A DNA stretch of 64,000 nt from Bacillus norwichensis (GTDB taxonomy: Bacteria > Bacillota > Bacilli > Bacillales > Bacillaceae_C). Below the pieces are notes generated by a model that saw only the letters and a program-made list of their open reading frames with translations, did no database searches and had not been told where the DNA came from. The stretch's first letter is position 1; each line of letters begins with the position of its first letter. Location of the stretch: contig NZ_JACSPV010000017.1 in the NCBI RefSeq assembly GCF_014836955.1, positions 22,294 to 86,293 on the forward strand, given 5' to 3'. This document shows positions 45,802 to 53,604 of this stretch, in pieces. The position numbers and the translations under genes are program-made.

Positions 45802-46839
45802 TTGAAAAAATGGTCAGAGGCTTTCCAGGTCGCTTCAGTTTATGTGGGAACAATTGTAGGCGCAGGATTTGCAACTGGACGGGAGATCGTCGAGTTTTTT
45901 ACTCGGTTCGGTTTTTACGGTACTGTGGCAATCATTCTGGCGGGTGTCCTGTTTATCGTGTTGGGATCAAAAATCATGCTGGTGGCGATAGATATTAAGG
46001 CGAAATCTTTTGAACAATTGAATGAGTATTTATTTGGGCCTCATCTTGCAACAGTCATGAATATATTTTTAATGATCATGCTAACGGGAGTATGTGCTGT
46101 TATGATGTCAGGTGCAGAGGCCTTATTTACTGAACAGTTAGGATTGCCGGCGCGAACAGGGGTGGCTATCACCATTGTTCTCACACTGATCGTTATGGCG
46201 GCAGGGATGAAGGGATTGTTTGCGGTCAATACATTTGTTGTGCCTATGATGGTTATTTTCAATTTTTTTGTTATGTTTATTGTGCTGAAAACAGGCAGTC
46301 GAGTTTTTTCAACTAATGAAGTTTTAAATTGGAGATTAGGTGGGAAAGCAGTTCTCTCTGCTTTTTCGTATGCAGCCTTCAACCTGGCTTTGGCTCAAGC
46401 TGTTTTGGTCCCGATGGCTGCTGAAATAAAGGATCGTTCCGTTATTAAAAAAGGAGGGGTGATAGGGGGTCTTCTCCTTACTGCTATCCTATTATCTAGC
46501 CATATATCACTTGGAACCCTGGCAGACCCTGTACAATATAACATTCCGATGGCAATGATTGTAAAGGGTATGGCAGACACATTCTATTTCTTATATCTTC
46601 TTATCATATATGGAGAGATTTTCACATCAGTCATCGGGAATCTGTACGGGTTGGAAAGGCAGATACGAGGTTATGTGCCTTTTCGGAGCATTTGGATCTA
46701 TACTTGTCTTTTAGTAGCTATTTATGTGATTAGTCTGGTGAATTATGGGACTTTACTAGAGCTTTTATATCCACTATTTGGCTATATTAGTATCGGTTTT
46801 TTATTGTTACTGCTGATTAAACCGACTAAAGCCCGGTGA
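45802..46839 (+). CDS. ykvI: YkvI family membrane protein
   Basis: Integral membrane protein of 345 aa with about ten helices. The N-terminal segment ASVYVGTIVGAGFATGREIV resembles the substrate/ion-binding helix break of APC-type transporters. Function unknown; family annotated as putative transporter. A TTG start at 45802 follows GGGGGGAG at about 5 nt. It is divergent from clpE, as in B. subtilis, so CtsR binding may also touch its expression. Confidence 0.85.
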   Translation: MKKWSEAFQVASVYVGTIVGAGFATGREIVEFFTRFGFYGTVAIILAGVLFIVLGSKIMLVAIDIKAKSFEQLNEYLFGPHLATVMNIFLMIMLTGVCAVMMSGAEALFTEQLGLPARTGVAITIVLTLIVMAAGMKGLFAVNTFVVPMMVIFNFFVMFIVLKTGSRVFSTNEVLNWRLGGKAVLSAFSYAAFNLALAQAVLVPMAAEIKDRSVIKKGGVIGGLLLTAILLSSHISLGTLADPVQYNIPMAMIVKGMADTFYFLYLLIIYGEIFTSVIGNLYGLERQIRGYVPFRSIWIYTCLLVAIYVISLVNYGTLLELLYPLFGYISIGFLLLLLIKPTKAR

Positions 46840-46860
46840 GGCATGCTCGCCGGGCTATAA
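46830..46860 (+). terminator. terminator of ykvI
   Basis: AGCCCGG / CCGGGCT stem around the stop codon, tail ATAATTTAT. Confidence 0.65.
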
Positions 46861-46992
46861 TTTATAATGATGGTGTCATAAATCTGGTGTAGAAGCACGA
46901 GCTTCATACCTTAATTCAAGGTTTAGGTTAGCGAAGCTACTACACTGAAAGCATTTCCCTAGCCCGGCCTGTGCCACAAAGTGCTTAAGTGT

Positions 46993-47676
46993 TCAATCTT
47001 CAATTGTTTCAGCCATTTTCAGGAAAGGATCCTCTGCATCTTCGTTGGCAGGTGTGAAAAGGGTCAATTTCAAGAGCCAGTCCTTTTGCGGGATTAGGTA
47101 GGTACTGACTCTTTCATTCCCATCTTCGGCTGTAAGGCCTGTTGCATTTTTCAACCATTTATGTCCTTGCGGCTTTGCCTCTTTTATATCGGAACTCACA
47201 GACTTTAGCTGTGTTTTAATCGTTTCAATCTCGTCATTTAGATTTGCATTAGCTGGAAGAAGCTCAATCCGCATAAATAAAGTATCTTCTTCTTTTAGAT
47301 AGAGTATGTCCTTCTGTGGTTCTTCGCCGGTGAGCTCATAATCAGCTAACACATAAAGGCTATAGTCCTGATTGTCACTTTTCTTGAAAAAAGCTGTTTC
47401 TATTTTTGGACTCCCGTCTACTTGAAAGGTGAGATTTTTTTCCAGCAGGCGGACTTTTTCCGGCTCATCTTTCGCATCTTCACCTGATTCATTTTCTGTC
47501 TGATCCACTGCTTCAGTTTTCTGTTCCTCTTTTTTTTGTTTGCTGCTTCTTTCAGCTACTGGAGTTTCTGTTTTTTCTTTGTCATCCCCGGTGTCTTTTT
47601 CTGTTTTAGATGTGCCACAGGATGCGAGCAGGGCCGCGGCCAAAAGGGAGATGAATAAAAACTTCATTTTTTTCAT
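46993..47676 (-). CDS. putative lipoprotein of unknown function
   Basis: Predicted exported lipoprotein of 227 aa: signal peptide MKKMKFLFISLLAAALLASC with the lipobox LASC and lipidated Cys20. A low-complexity linker at about 21-75 rich in Glu, Lys, Asp and Thr spaces a C-terminal globular part with KNLTFQVDGSPKIETAFF and NEDAEDPFLKMAETIED. I do not recognise the domain. Encoded just downstream of the CPBP gene, 33 nt apart on the same strand, so the two may form an operon. Confidence 0.75.
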   Translation of the reverse strand: MKKMKFLFISLLAAALLASCGTSKTEKDTGDDKEKTETPVAERSSKQKKEEQKTEAVDQTENESGEDAKDEPEKVRLLEKNLTFQVDGSPKIETAFFKKSDNQDYSLYVLADYELTGEEPQKDILYLKEEDTLFMRIELLPANANLNDEIETIKTQLKSVSSDIKEAKPQGHKWLKNATGLTAEDGNERVSTYLIPQKDWLLKLTLFTPANEDAEDPFLKMAETIED

Positions 47677-47709
47677 TCTTATGTAACCCCCAATTTCTGT
47701 TTTATCATT

Positions 47710-48321
47710 TTAATATAAAGGTAAGACTATCAGTAATAATAAATCAAATGTCAGATGTGAAAAAATAACAAGCGGGATACTCCGTTTCCAAATATATAGG
47801 GTTCCCCAAACGAGTCCACTTACAAAAGCTGCCAGGATGAGTATGGGATATCCCGAAAGAATATAGCCAGCTCCATTGAGTAAAGCAGCAATTATGACAG
47901 CTCCTGCTGGGTTAAACAGTCTTGACATTCTTTTAAGGACAAAACCTCTCCAAAAAATTTCTTCTCCAGGAATGATAATGAAAAGAAGAACAAGATAATG
48001 CCAAATGAATTCAAAAGAAAAATATTTGTATAAAGAAGCAACTTGTTGTTCCAATGAGCCGGGGAGAAAAGATAGCACCCAGTCCCCTGCAAAAAAGCAT
48101 ATATAGAGGGCAACACCTGACCAAAGTCCATGCTTAATATATTCTTTTGCCGGAACTTTGTCATCAAGACTTTCGTTTACAATCGTATAACTAATTAAGA
48201 ACAAGAGTGTTGCTGTATATAGATACCAGAATACATCCTTTCTATCGAATGTTACGTAAATGAGCAGAAAAGCAAAAAATATGCCCCCAATTAATTTAAA
48301 GTCAATCCTTTTATTAAACAT
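47710..48321 (-). CDS. CPBP family intramembrane metalloprotease
   Basis: Membrane protein of 203 aa with about six helices and the CPBP/Abi (type II CAAX prenyl endopeptidase) motifs: GEEIFWRGFVLKRM, with the Glu-Glu and Arg of motif 1, and FSHLTFDLLLLI, with the His of the last motif. Members cleave membrane-embedded substrates, sometimes bacteriocin-related or sigma-factor regulators; the substrate here is unknown. It leads the lipoprotein gene. Confidence 0.82.
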   Translation of the reverse strand: MFNKRIDFKLIGGIFFAFLLIYVTFDRKDVFWYLYTATLLFLISYTIVNESLDDKVPAKEYIKHGLWSGVALYICFFAGDWVLSFLPGSLEQQVASLYKYFSFEFIWHYLVLLFIIIPGEEIFWRGFVLKRMSRLFNPAGAVIIAALLNGAGYILSGYPILILAAFVSGLVWGTLYIWKRSIPLVIFSHLTFDLLLLIVLPLY

Positions 48322-48874
48322 ACAAGTGGCTTGATTCCTTTCTTATTTCAATCACCATCATATTGAGATATGAATTCATTCTAACGGAAAAAAGAACAAT
48401 CTGCCATTTATATTCTGACAAAGCTGTGGTATTTCAAAGACAATATAAAAAAGCAAGCATGTCCGCTTGCCCTTGGAATGGAAATGAAAAATGCGTAAGG
48501 CGTGTATAACTCATCTACTAAATGATGCGTTAGTATTAACGTATAAGATGCTCAAATGTATCTAAAGTGACAGTAAGTTGCGGCCTTTGACGTTAACTTG
48601 TTAGAATGTGAGAGTTCAAGCTTATGATCATAAATCAAACGTTGCTGAAGGCGTATTTTGCCTTCAGCAACGTTTGATTAGCTTTGCTCTCCAATGAGCG
48701 GATCTTGGGCTACAGGGCCATGTCCCTCATTGTCATTAACTAATTTCCTGTGGCACTAGAGGATTACCTCAAACATTGTTTAATCCTTGTTGAGGAAAGG
48801 CAAGGCGTTGTTCGGAGTCTCCCTCCGATCACAAGACACCTTATGGTTTTGCTGATATATTTCAATCTGAATGT
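48322..48874. other. intergenic region with a perfect 20-bp hairpin
   Basis: About 550 nt without a gene. At 48633-48652 and 48660-48679 a perfect 20-bp inverted repeat (AATCAAACGTTGCTGAAGGC and its inverse) flanks a 7-nt loop. No T-run on either side. A weaker CCTCAAACA / GTTGAGG pairing follows near 48767-48794. No coding capacity with a ribosome site was seen. Confidence 0.65.
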
Positions 48875-49066
48875 TCAGTGCTTGGCTGATTCATTTATGA
48901 TCTTATAGTTTTTATGGTTAATGACTGTTTTTTCTTCTAATTCAAGGTCACGGTAGTTATCCATAAAGGTCAGGTCTACAATAACGGAGTTTTCATTTAT
49001 CTTTTCAACTATTCCCCTTAGGCCATCTTTGAATTCAATGAGGTCACCGATTTTTGCAATTTTCAT
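48875..49066 (-). CDS. ykvS: YkvS family protein (DUF2187)
   Basis: Small soluble protein of 63 aa, all-beta, KOW/SH3-like: IGDLIEFKDGLRGIVEKINE followed by NSVIVDLTFMDNYRDLELEE and KTVINHKNYKII. It matches YkvS of B. subtilis along its whole length. Function unknown. GGGGAGAAGG precedes the ATG on the minus strand. Confidence 0.88.
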   Translation of the reverse strand: MKIAKIGDLIEFKDGLRGIVEKINENSVIVDLTFMDNYRDLELEEKTVINHKNYKIINESAKH

Positions 49067-49280
49067 TGCCTTCTCCCCTTTATTTTTTTATCTAGTTTGC
49101 ACTATTTTCAATAAAAGTGCAATTAATATAAAAACGGTTTCTCCAATTGAAAAAATGGAAAATGAGTATGAATCCCGTGATTCTCAGTCCTTATAAGTAT
49201 TTGTGATTTGGAAATAGCTGTGAATGTTACCGGCATTACACAGTGGATTTTTTTAAAAAAATTGAGAAAAAAGTGGTTAA

Positions 49281-49392
49281 TTGAACAAGTTTTTGGGAAT
49301 AGAATACTAATCATGGCTGATTGAAATTTCTAGTCATGTCAATCTCATTTTTCCCCCTTTTTTGTTGGAAGACGCATGTCTTCCTTTTTTTT
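49281..49392 (+). ncRNA. candidate C-rich small RNA with own promoter and terminator
   Basis: Possible promoter TTGAAC (49281-49286), 18-nt spacer, TACTAA (49305-49310). About 50 nt after the predicted start comes the pyrimidine-rich tract CATTTTTCCCCCTTTTTTG, then a perfect 7-bp stem GGAAGAC / GTCTTCC (49367-49373 / 49378-49384) with 8 T. No gene lies upstream on this strand to need that terminator. The layout, a C-rich single-stranded region before a terminator, is like Bacillus FsrA and RoxS, but I cannot equate the sequence with either. Confidence 0.45.
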
Positions 49393-49408
49393 GAATGTAG
49401 AGCATCAC

Positions 49409-49618
49409 TTGTTATAGGAAATTTCATTCAAGTGAAGAGTCTCTTTGTCCAGCTGTGCCATACAGGAAGTATAAGTGTCAGCGAGGCGAAAGGGCGTCAG
49501 TCTTCGGCGCCGTGTTGTCTGGCTGCATCAGCACGAGGTCATAAGCCAATAAGCAGGCACTCTCGCACTTCATCTGTTGAAGTCGTCGATGAGCAGGGGT
49601 TTTCGCTTTTGTTCTAAT
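49409..49618 (+). repeat. dispersed repeat family B, copy B4
   Basis: Left end CTTGTTATAGGAAATTTCAT, then TTTGTCCAGCTGTGCC; right end TTTTCGCTTTTGTTCTA. The inner part contains AAGCAGGCACTCTCGC, shared with copy B5 at 60.1 kb. It lies between the candidate small RNA and the SDR gene. Confidence 0.75.
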
Positions 49619-49738
49619 GGACTTTTTTCACTACGGAAATGGGGGACAAGACACTTCTCAGGCAGGAACAGTTCCTCCTGTTGAACCCCGTTCTTATGCT
49701 ATACTTGGGATAGGAAGCAAGCTAAAGGAGATGAGAAA

Positions 49739-50524
49739 ATGGATTTGGGTTTGAAAAATAAAAAGGCCCTTGTTATGGCTTCCAGCCAAGGATTGGGCAA
49801 AGCCATCGCTGAACAGTTTGTTCGGGAAGGGACAGATGTGATGATTGCGAGCCGGAATGAAGACCAGCTGAAAAAAGTGGCTGAGGAACTAAACAGCCTA
49901 GAAGGTGGAAAAGTTGAGTTTATCCGCTGCGATATCACAATTCCAGAAGATATTACCCGTACGGTAGAGCATATGGCTGAAGTATTTGGGGGCATTGACA
50001 TACTAGTCAACAATGCAGGTGGGCCGCCAGCCGGAAGTTTCGAAGAATTAAAGGATGAAGATTGGCTCCGTTCGTTTGAGTTAAATCTGTTATCATATAT
50101 CAGATTAATCAGAGAAGCGCTCCCGTACCTAAAAGAAAAGGGGGGACGCATTATCAATATCGCTTCTTCCTCGGTCAGGGAGCCCATTCCGGGATTGATT
50201 TTGTCTAACACACTAAGGCTCGGGTTAGTAGGACTGTCAAAAACGATTGCAGATGAGTTTGCTAAATACGGTATTCTTGTAAATACAGTAGGGCCAGGAA
50301 GAATTGCAACTGAAAGACTGAACCATCTTGATGGGGTACGTGCAGAAGTGAAGGGTGTATCCATTCAAGAGATTAAAGAACAATCAGAAAAGAGCATTCC
50401 ACTCGGAAGAGAAGGAAAGCCCGAAGAGTTCGCAAAGATTGTCGTTTTTCTTGCTTCAGAAGGAAATACATATATGACAGGCAGCACTTTTATCGTAGAT
50501 GGAGGAAAATTAAGGTCAATTTGA
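49739..50524 (+). CDS. atypical SDR family oxidoreductase lacking the YxxxK motif
   Basis: SDR-fold protein of 261 aa. The cofactor motif reads ASSQGLGKAIA at about 14-24, with Ala-Ser-Ser in place of Thr-Gly-x. NNAGGPPAG is intact, but at the catalytic site the sequence is NIASSSVREPIPGLILSNTLRLG: Ser is present, while the usual Tyr-x-x-x-Lys is replaced (Ser-Asn-Thr-Leu-Arg). This fits the SDR subgroup resembling beta-ketoacyl reductases that lacks the standard tetrad (cd05344-like). It may have lost classical dehydrogenase activity. The next gene, ykwC, follows 21 nt later, suggesting an operon. Confidence 0.87.
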   Translation: MDLGLKNKKALVMASSQGLGKAIAEQFVREGTDVMIASRNEDQLKKVAEELNSLEGGKVEFIRCDITIPEDITRTVEHMAEVFGGIDILVNNAGGPPAGSFEELKDEDWLRSFELNLLSYIRLIREALPYLKEKGGRIINIASSSVREPIPGLILSNTLRLGLVGLSKTIADEFAKYGILVNTVGPGRIATERLNHLDGVRAEVKGVSIQEIKEQSEKSIPLGREGKPEEFAKIVVFLASEGNTYMTGSTFIVDGGKLRSI

Positions 50525-50545
50525 CGGGGAGGCTGGTTTTTAACA

Positions 50546-51406
50546 ATGCAAAAAATCGGTTTTATTGGAATCGGAGTTATGGGAAATTCAATGGTTCGTA
50601 ATTTGATGGGGAATGGTTATCCGGTCTTCATTTATACACGTACAAAAGAAAAGGCAGAAGATTTACTCTCTGAAGGAGCAAGCTGGAAGCCATCTCCTAA
50701 AGAAATTGCTGAGGAAGCAGATATCATTATTACAATGGTGGGATATCCATACGATGTAGAACATGTGTATTTTGGTAAGGATGGAATTTTTGAAGGGGGA
50801 GCTAAAGGTAAAGTTGTCATTGATATGACGACATCTACTCCGACCTTGGCTAAACAAATATTTGAGGAAGCGAAGAAGCTTGAAATGGATGCTTTGGATG
50901 CACCAGTTTCAGGAGGAGACATCGGTGCGAAAAATGGAACACTGTCCATCATGGTTGGCGGGAACGAAAAGGTTTTCAATGAAATCCTCCCCGTCTTTTC
51001 GGTTCTTGGCAATAATATTATTTTCCAGGGAGAAGCAGGAGGCGGCCAACATACAAAAATGTGCAATCAAATTGCGATAGCATCCAATATGATTGGTGTG
51101 ACTGAAGCGCTTGTCTATGCACGCAAAGCTGGGCTAGATCCTGAGAAAATGCTAGCATCTATCAGTACGGGGGCTGCGGGAAGCTGGTCGATGTCAAATC
51201 TCCTTCCAAGGGTATTGAAGGAAGACTATTCGCCCGGGTTTTTCATCAAGCATTTTATAAAAGATATGGGAATCGCACTTGAGGAAGCGAAGAAAATGGA
51301 GTTAGACTTGCCTGGACTTACCCTTGCAGAGAAGATGTACCAATCCTTAGCGGAAAAGGGTGAGGAAAACAGTGGTACACAAGCGCTAATTAAATATTGG
51401 GGTTAA
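50546..51406 (+). CDS. ykwC: 3-hydroxyisobutyrate dehydrogenase-like oxidoreductase
   Basis: NAD(P)-dependent beta-hydroxyacid dehydrogenase of 286 aa. Rossmann motif IGFIGIGVMGNSMVRNL at 4-20; substrate-binding signature DAPVSGGDIGAKNGTLSIMVG; catalytic Lys in GGGQHTKMCNQ; C-terminal helical domain. It may act on 3-hydroxyisobutyrate or tartronate semialdehyde. Whether it is tied to glycolate metabolism (glcEFD in the same window) cannot be decided. Synteny with ykwC-ykyB of B. subtilis supports the symbol. Confidence 0.87.
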   Translation: MQKIGFIGIGVMGNSMVRNLMGNGYPVFIYTRTKEKAEDLLSEGASWKPSPKEIAEEADIIITMVGYPYDVEHVYFGKDGIFEGGAKGKVVIDMTTSTPTLAKQIFEEAKKLEMDALDAPVSGGDIGAKNGTLSIMVGGNEKVFNEILPVFSVLGNNIIFQGEAGGGQHTKMCNQIAIASNMIGVTEALVYARKAGLDPEKMLASISTGAAGSWSMSNLLPRVLKEDYSPGFFIKHFIKDMGIALEEAKKMELDLPGLTLAEKMYQSLAEKGEENSGTQALIKYWG

Positions 51407-51490
51407 CGTAAGCTACTTATTTAGTTATTCCAATAGACGCATTGGTGAGGACTTTGCTGAACTAACTCAAATGATAAAAAAATAAATGAA

Positions 51491-51540
51491 TTAACCGTTT
51501 GAAATTAAATGTAGAAATTTGATTTCAAACGGTTAATTTT
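51491..51540 (+). terminator. terminator of ykwC
   Basis: Perfect 15-bp stem TTAACCGTTTGAAAT / ATTTCAAACGGTTAA with a 16-nt loop, tail TTTTG. Confidence 0.8.
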
Positions 51541-51571
51541 GTACTAAGCCTCTTTCCATTTAATAAAAACA

Positions 51572-52033
51572 TTAAAAAAAGCTGTCTCCCAATTTTTTGA
51601 ATTCGGGCTTTTGCTGCTTTCTTTTATGATGTTCTTGACTGGGTTCTTTGAGACCGGTATATTCTTGAAGGAGTTGTTTCGCTTTTCCTAGCGACATGCG
51701 AGTTTTTGGATTGCGGGAATGTTGATCAAGATGGCCTAAATGGGGTAATTCTTCAAAATCTGCCTTTGTAGGCGGAATATGGAATGTATAATTTCCACAT
51801 TTTACTAACACATCTGACTGTTGTTGGCTAAATCTCGGGTTTCTTGAGAAATGCAGTCCGGTTTTAGCGGCTTTTTCTTCCTTGATCATCTTTTCTAGTG
51901 CTTGTTTCTTCAGACTGTAAAGGAATTTCGGGTTTATGGCTGTTTTAGCGTGTCGATTCACAGTGAATATTGCCTGTGATAAGTTCTCAATTGTCGGTTT
52001 TAATGAAGTTGTTTTTCTGATATCCGGATCCAC
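51572..52033 (-). CDS. ykyB: YkyB family protein
   Basis: Conserved Bacillaceae protein of 153 aa, function unknown. Family features: TIENLSQAIFTVNRHAKTA, a basic helical stretch, SDVLVKCGNYTFHIPPTKAD, and ARNPKTRMSLGKAKQLLQEY with small differences. Lys/Arg-rich, without signal peptide or membrane helix. The GTG start at 52033 lies 8 nt behind AAGGAGAG. The last 20 residues (KKLGDSFF) are weakly conserved. Confidence 0.85.
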   Translation of the reverse strand: MDPDIRKTTSLKPTIENLSQAIFTVNRHAKTAINPKFLYSLKKQALEKMIKEEKAAKTGLHFSRNPRFSQQQSDVLVKCGNYTFHIPPTKADFEELPHLGHLDQHSRNPKTRMSLGKAKQLLQEYTGLKEPSQEHHKRKQQKPEFKKLGDSFF

Positions 52034-52247
52034 AAAAAGGCTCTCCTTTCCTTAATTGATTGAAATTTACATATAATTATATCATCATGGCATAGCAAAG
52101 AAAAGACACGCTCTGCTCAAAGAAAAAAACAATTGAATTTTCACTTGAAAACAAAGCATCCCAGGTGTATATTAACTGTGTCAGTAAAAGGAAAATCGAT
52201 AAGAATGAATTGACATATAGGAATCTTGCAGGGAAGGAGATGCAGAA

Positions 52248-52469
52248 ATGAGGAAAAACAAAGATTATGAAGCTGTTTTCCTGCCTTCAAAATCAGGTGT
52301 CATCAAAATTTATATTTACGGTTTCAAGCCCTATGGTTCATGGGGAGAAGTGCATACAAGTATGAACGGTATTTCTGTCAGTGTTAGGGGATATAACCGG
52401 AAAAAAACAATTATTAGATCGCTGAAGAAATTGAATGAGTCATTGTTGAATATAAAGGAAGATCAGTGA
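52248..52469 (+). CDS. small conserved protein of unknown function
   Basis: Protein of 73 aa, basic, with predicted beta-strands (AVFLPSKSGVIKIYIYGFKP) and a C-terminal helix. GGAAGGAG lies 10 nt before the ATG, which makes translation likely. I do not recognise the family. It stands alone between ykyB (divergent) and ykuJ. Confidence 0.65.
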   Translation: MRKNKDYEAVFLPSKSGVIKIYIYGFKPYGSWGEVHTSMNGISVSVRGYNRKKTIIRSLKKLNESLLNIKEDQ

Positions 52470-52659
52470 TGGCATATTGTGCATAAAAAAACTCGGGGTG
52501 CTTTAAATGCTGTCTTCCCTGGGGATGAATCGAAGGCAGGTTGACCCCTGTCTAATTTTTTGCACAAATCTGGCCTTTCATAAATGAAAAAAACGATTTG
52601 CATTGTCAGAGGGGCTTCTTTTATAATAAGTTTGTCTTCCCAAAGAAAGGGGTTAAAAC

Positions 52660-52914
52660 ATGTCACAATTATTAGGTATTATTCAAAGACTACAAACAAT
52701 GCAAAATATGGTGGGACAAGAAGACGTTCCGCAAAGACAATTTGAAGTAAATGAAAAAGTCATCTGCCAGGTGAAATATTTTTCAGGCACAGGTACATTC
52801 GAAGTGGAAGAATATGATAAGGATAATAATAAGCGGACATATCAATTTGATGACATTGACGCTGCAGCAATAGAGATTTTTGATATTGTTCAAGAAGAAA
52901 AATCATATCGTTAA
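52660..52914 (+). CDS. ykuJ: YkuJ (DUF1797) family protein
   Basis: Small acidic protein of 84 aa matching YkuJ: LLGIIQRLQTMQNM at the N-terminus, CQVKYFSGTGTFEVEEYDKD and TYQFDDIDAAAIEIFDIVQ. Cytosolic, function unknown. AAAGAAAGGGG precedes the ATG. Monocistronic with a terminator directly behind; the ykuK and abbA genes that follow ykuJ in B. subtilis are missing here. Confidence 0.9.
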   Translation: MSQLLGIIQRLQTMQNMVGQEDVPQRQFEVNEKVICQVKYFSGTGTFEVEEYDKDNNKRTYQFDDIDAAAIEIFDIVQEEKSYR

Positions 52915-52923
52915 AGCAATTTA

Positions 52924-52957
52924 GCCTTCCGCTTGATCTAAGGAGCGGAAGCCTTTT
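52924..52957 (+). terminator. terminator of ykuJ
   Basis: GCCTTCCGCT / AGCGGAAGC stem (one bulge) followed by CTTTTC. Confidence 0.75.
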
Positions 52958-53080
52958 CACCTTTTAAACACTTTGTTTGAAGCTATGGAGTAATTTTCAT
53001 CTAACAGATTTGTTTCCCTTTTCTAAATTTATGGTAAAATGATATTAGAATGATTTTGCAAAGAGATGAGGGAGTTTAAG

Positions 53081-53509
53081 ATGATTTCCTTGAAAAGTCA
53101 GGCGTTTACAGAGCCAAAGATTAGTGACTACATGATTCCATCTGAAAAAGTGGCCCATGTTCAAATAGGAAATAATTTAGAGCATGCTTTGCTTGTTTTG
53201 ACGAAGAGTGGCTATTCTGCTATTCCGGTGCTTGATGCCCGTTTTAAATTACACGGTTTGATCAGTTCTGCAATTATTACAGAATCAATTCTTGGATTGG
53301 AAAGGATTGAATTCGAAAAGCTTAGTGATAAAAAGGTTGAGGATGTCATGGCAGTGAATATTCCAATCGTTAAACTCCATGATCATTTTAAAAAAGCAGT
53401 AGGTTTGTTGATCGACCATCCTTTTTTATGTGTTCTTGACGAAGAGGGATACTTTGAAGGCATTGTTACAAGAAGAGCCCTTTTAAAAGAGCTGAAGTTG
53501 CAACTTTAA
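53081..53509 (+). CDS. cbpB: CBS-domain protein, c-di-AMP-binding protein CbpB/DarB
   Basis: Protein of 142 aa made of two CBS domains (about 10-70 and 80-140), e.g. SGYSAIPVLDARFKLHGLIS and FLCVLDEEGYFEGIVTRRALL. It matches YkuL of B. subtilis, known as DarB/CbpB, which binds c-di-AMP and, when free, stimulates Rel and pyruvate carboxylase. The ATG at 53081 follows GGGAG at 7 nt; an ATG five codons earlier overlaps that site. Has its own terminator. Confidence 0.87.
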   Translation: MISLKSQAFTEPKISDYMIPSEKVAHVQIGNNLEHALLVLTKSGYSAIPVLDARFKLHGLISSAIITESILGLERIEFEKLSDKKVEDVMAVNIPIVKLHDHFKKAVGLLIDHPFLCVLDEEGYFEGIVTRRALLKELKLQL

Positions 53510-53530
53510 TGTAAAAATGTTTGAAAAGGA

Positions 53531-53562
53531 GGCTCCCTTTTACTGGGAGCCCAATTTTTTTT
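53531..53562 (+). terminator. terminator of cbpB
   Basis: GGCTCCC / GGGAGCC stem with 7-nt loop, then CAATTTTTTTT. Confidence 0.88.
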
Positions 53563-53604
53563 CTATGGCTTTCTACAATGTTCCTACGGGTAAGGAGGGG
53601 AAAC

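Noticed and set aside
49321..49617. Open frame of 98 codons.
   Set aside because: Runs through a terminator hairpin and repeat B4; no ribosome site.
49699..50364. Minus-strand open frame of 221 codons.
   Set aside because: Mirror of the SDR gene; Ser/Pro-rich shadow translation without a ribosome site.
52463..52666. Minus-strand open frame of 67 codons between the small basic protein gene and ykuJ.
   Set aside because: No ribosome site, overlaps the ykuJ promoter region, and the sequence is not protein-like.
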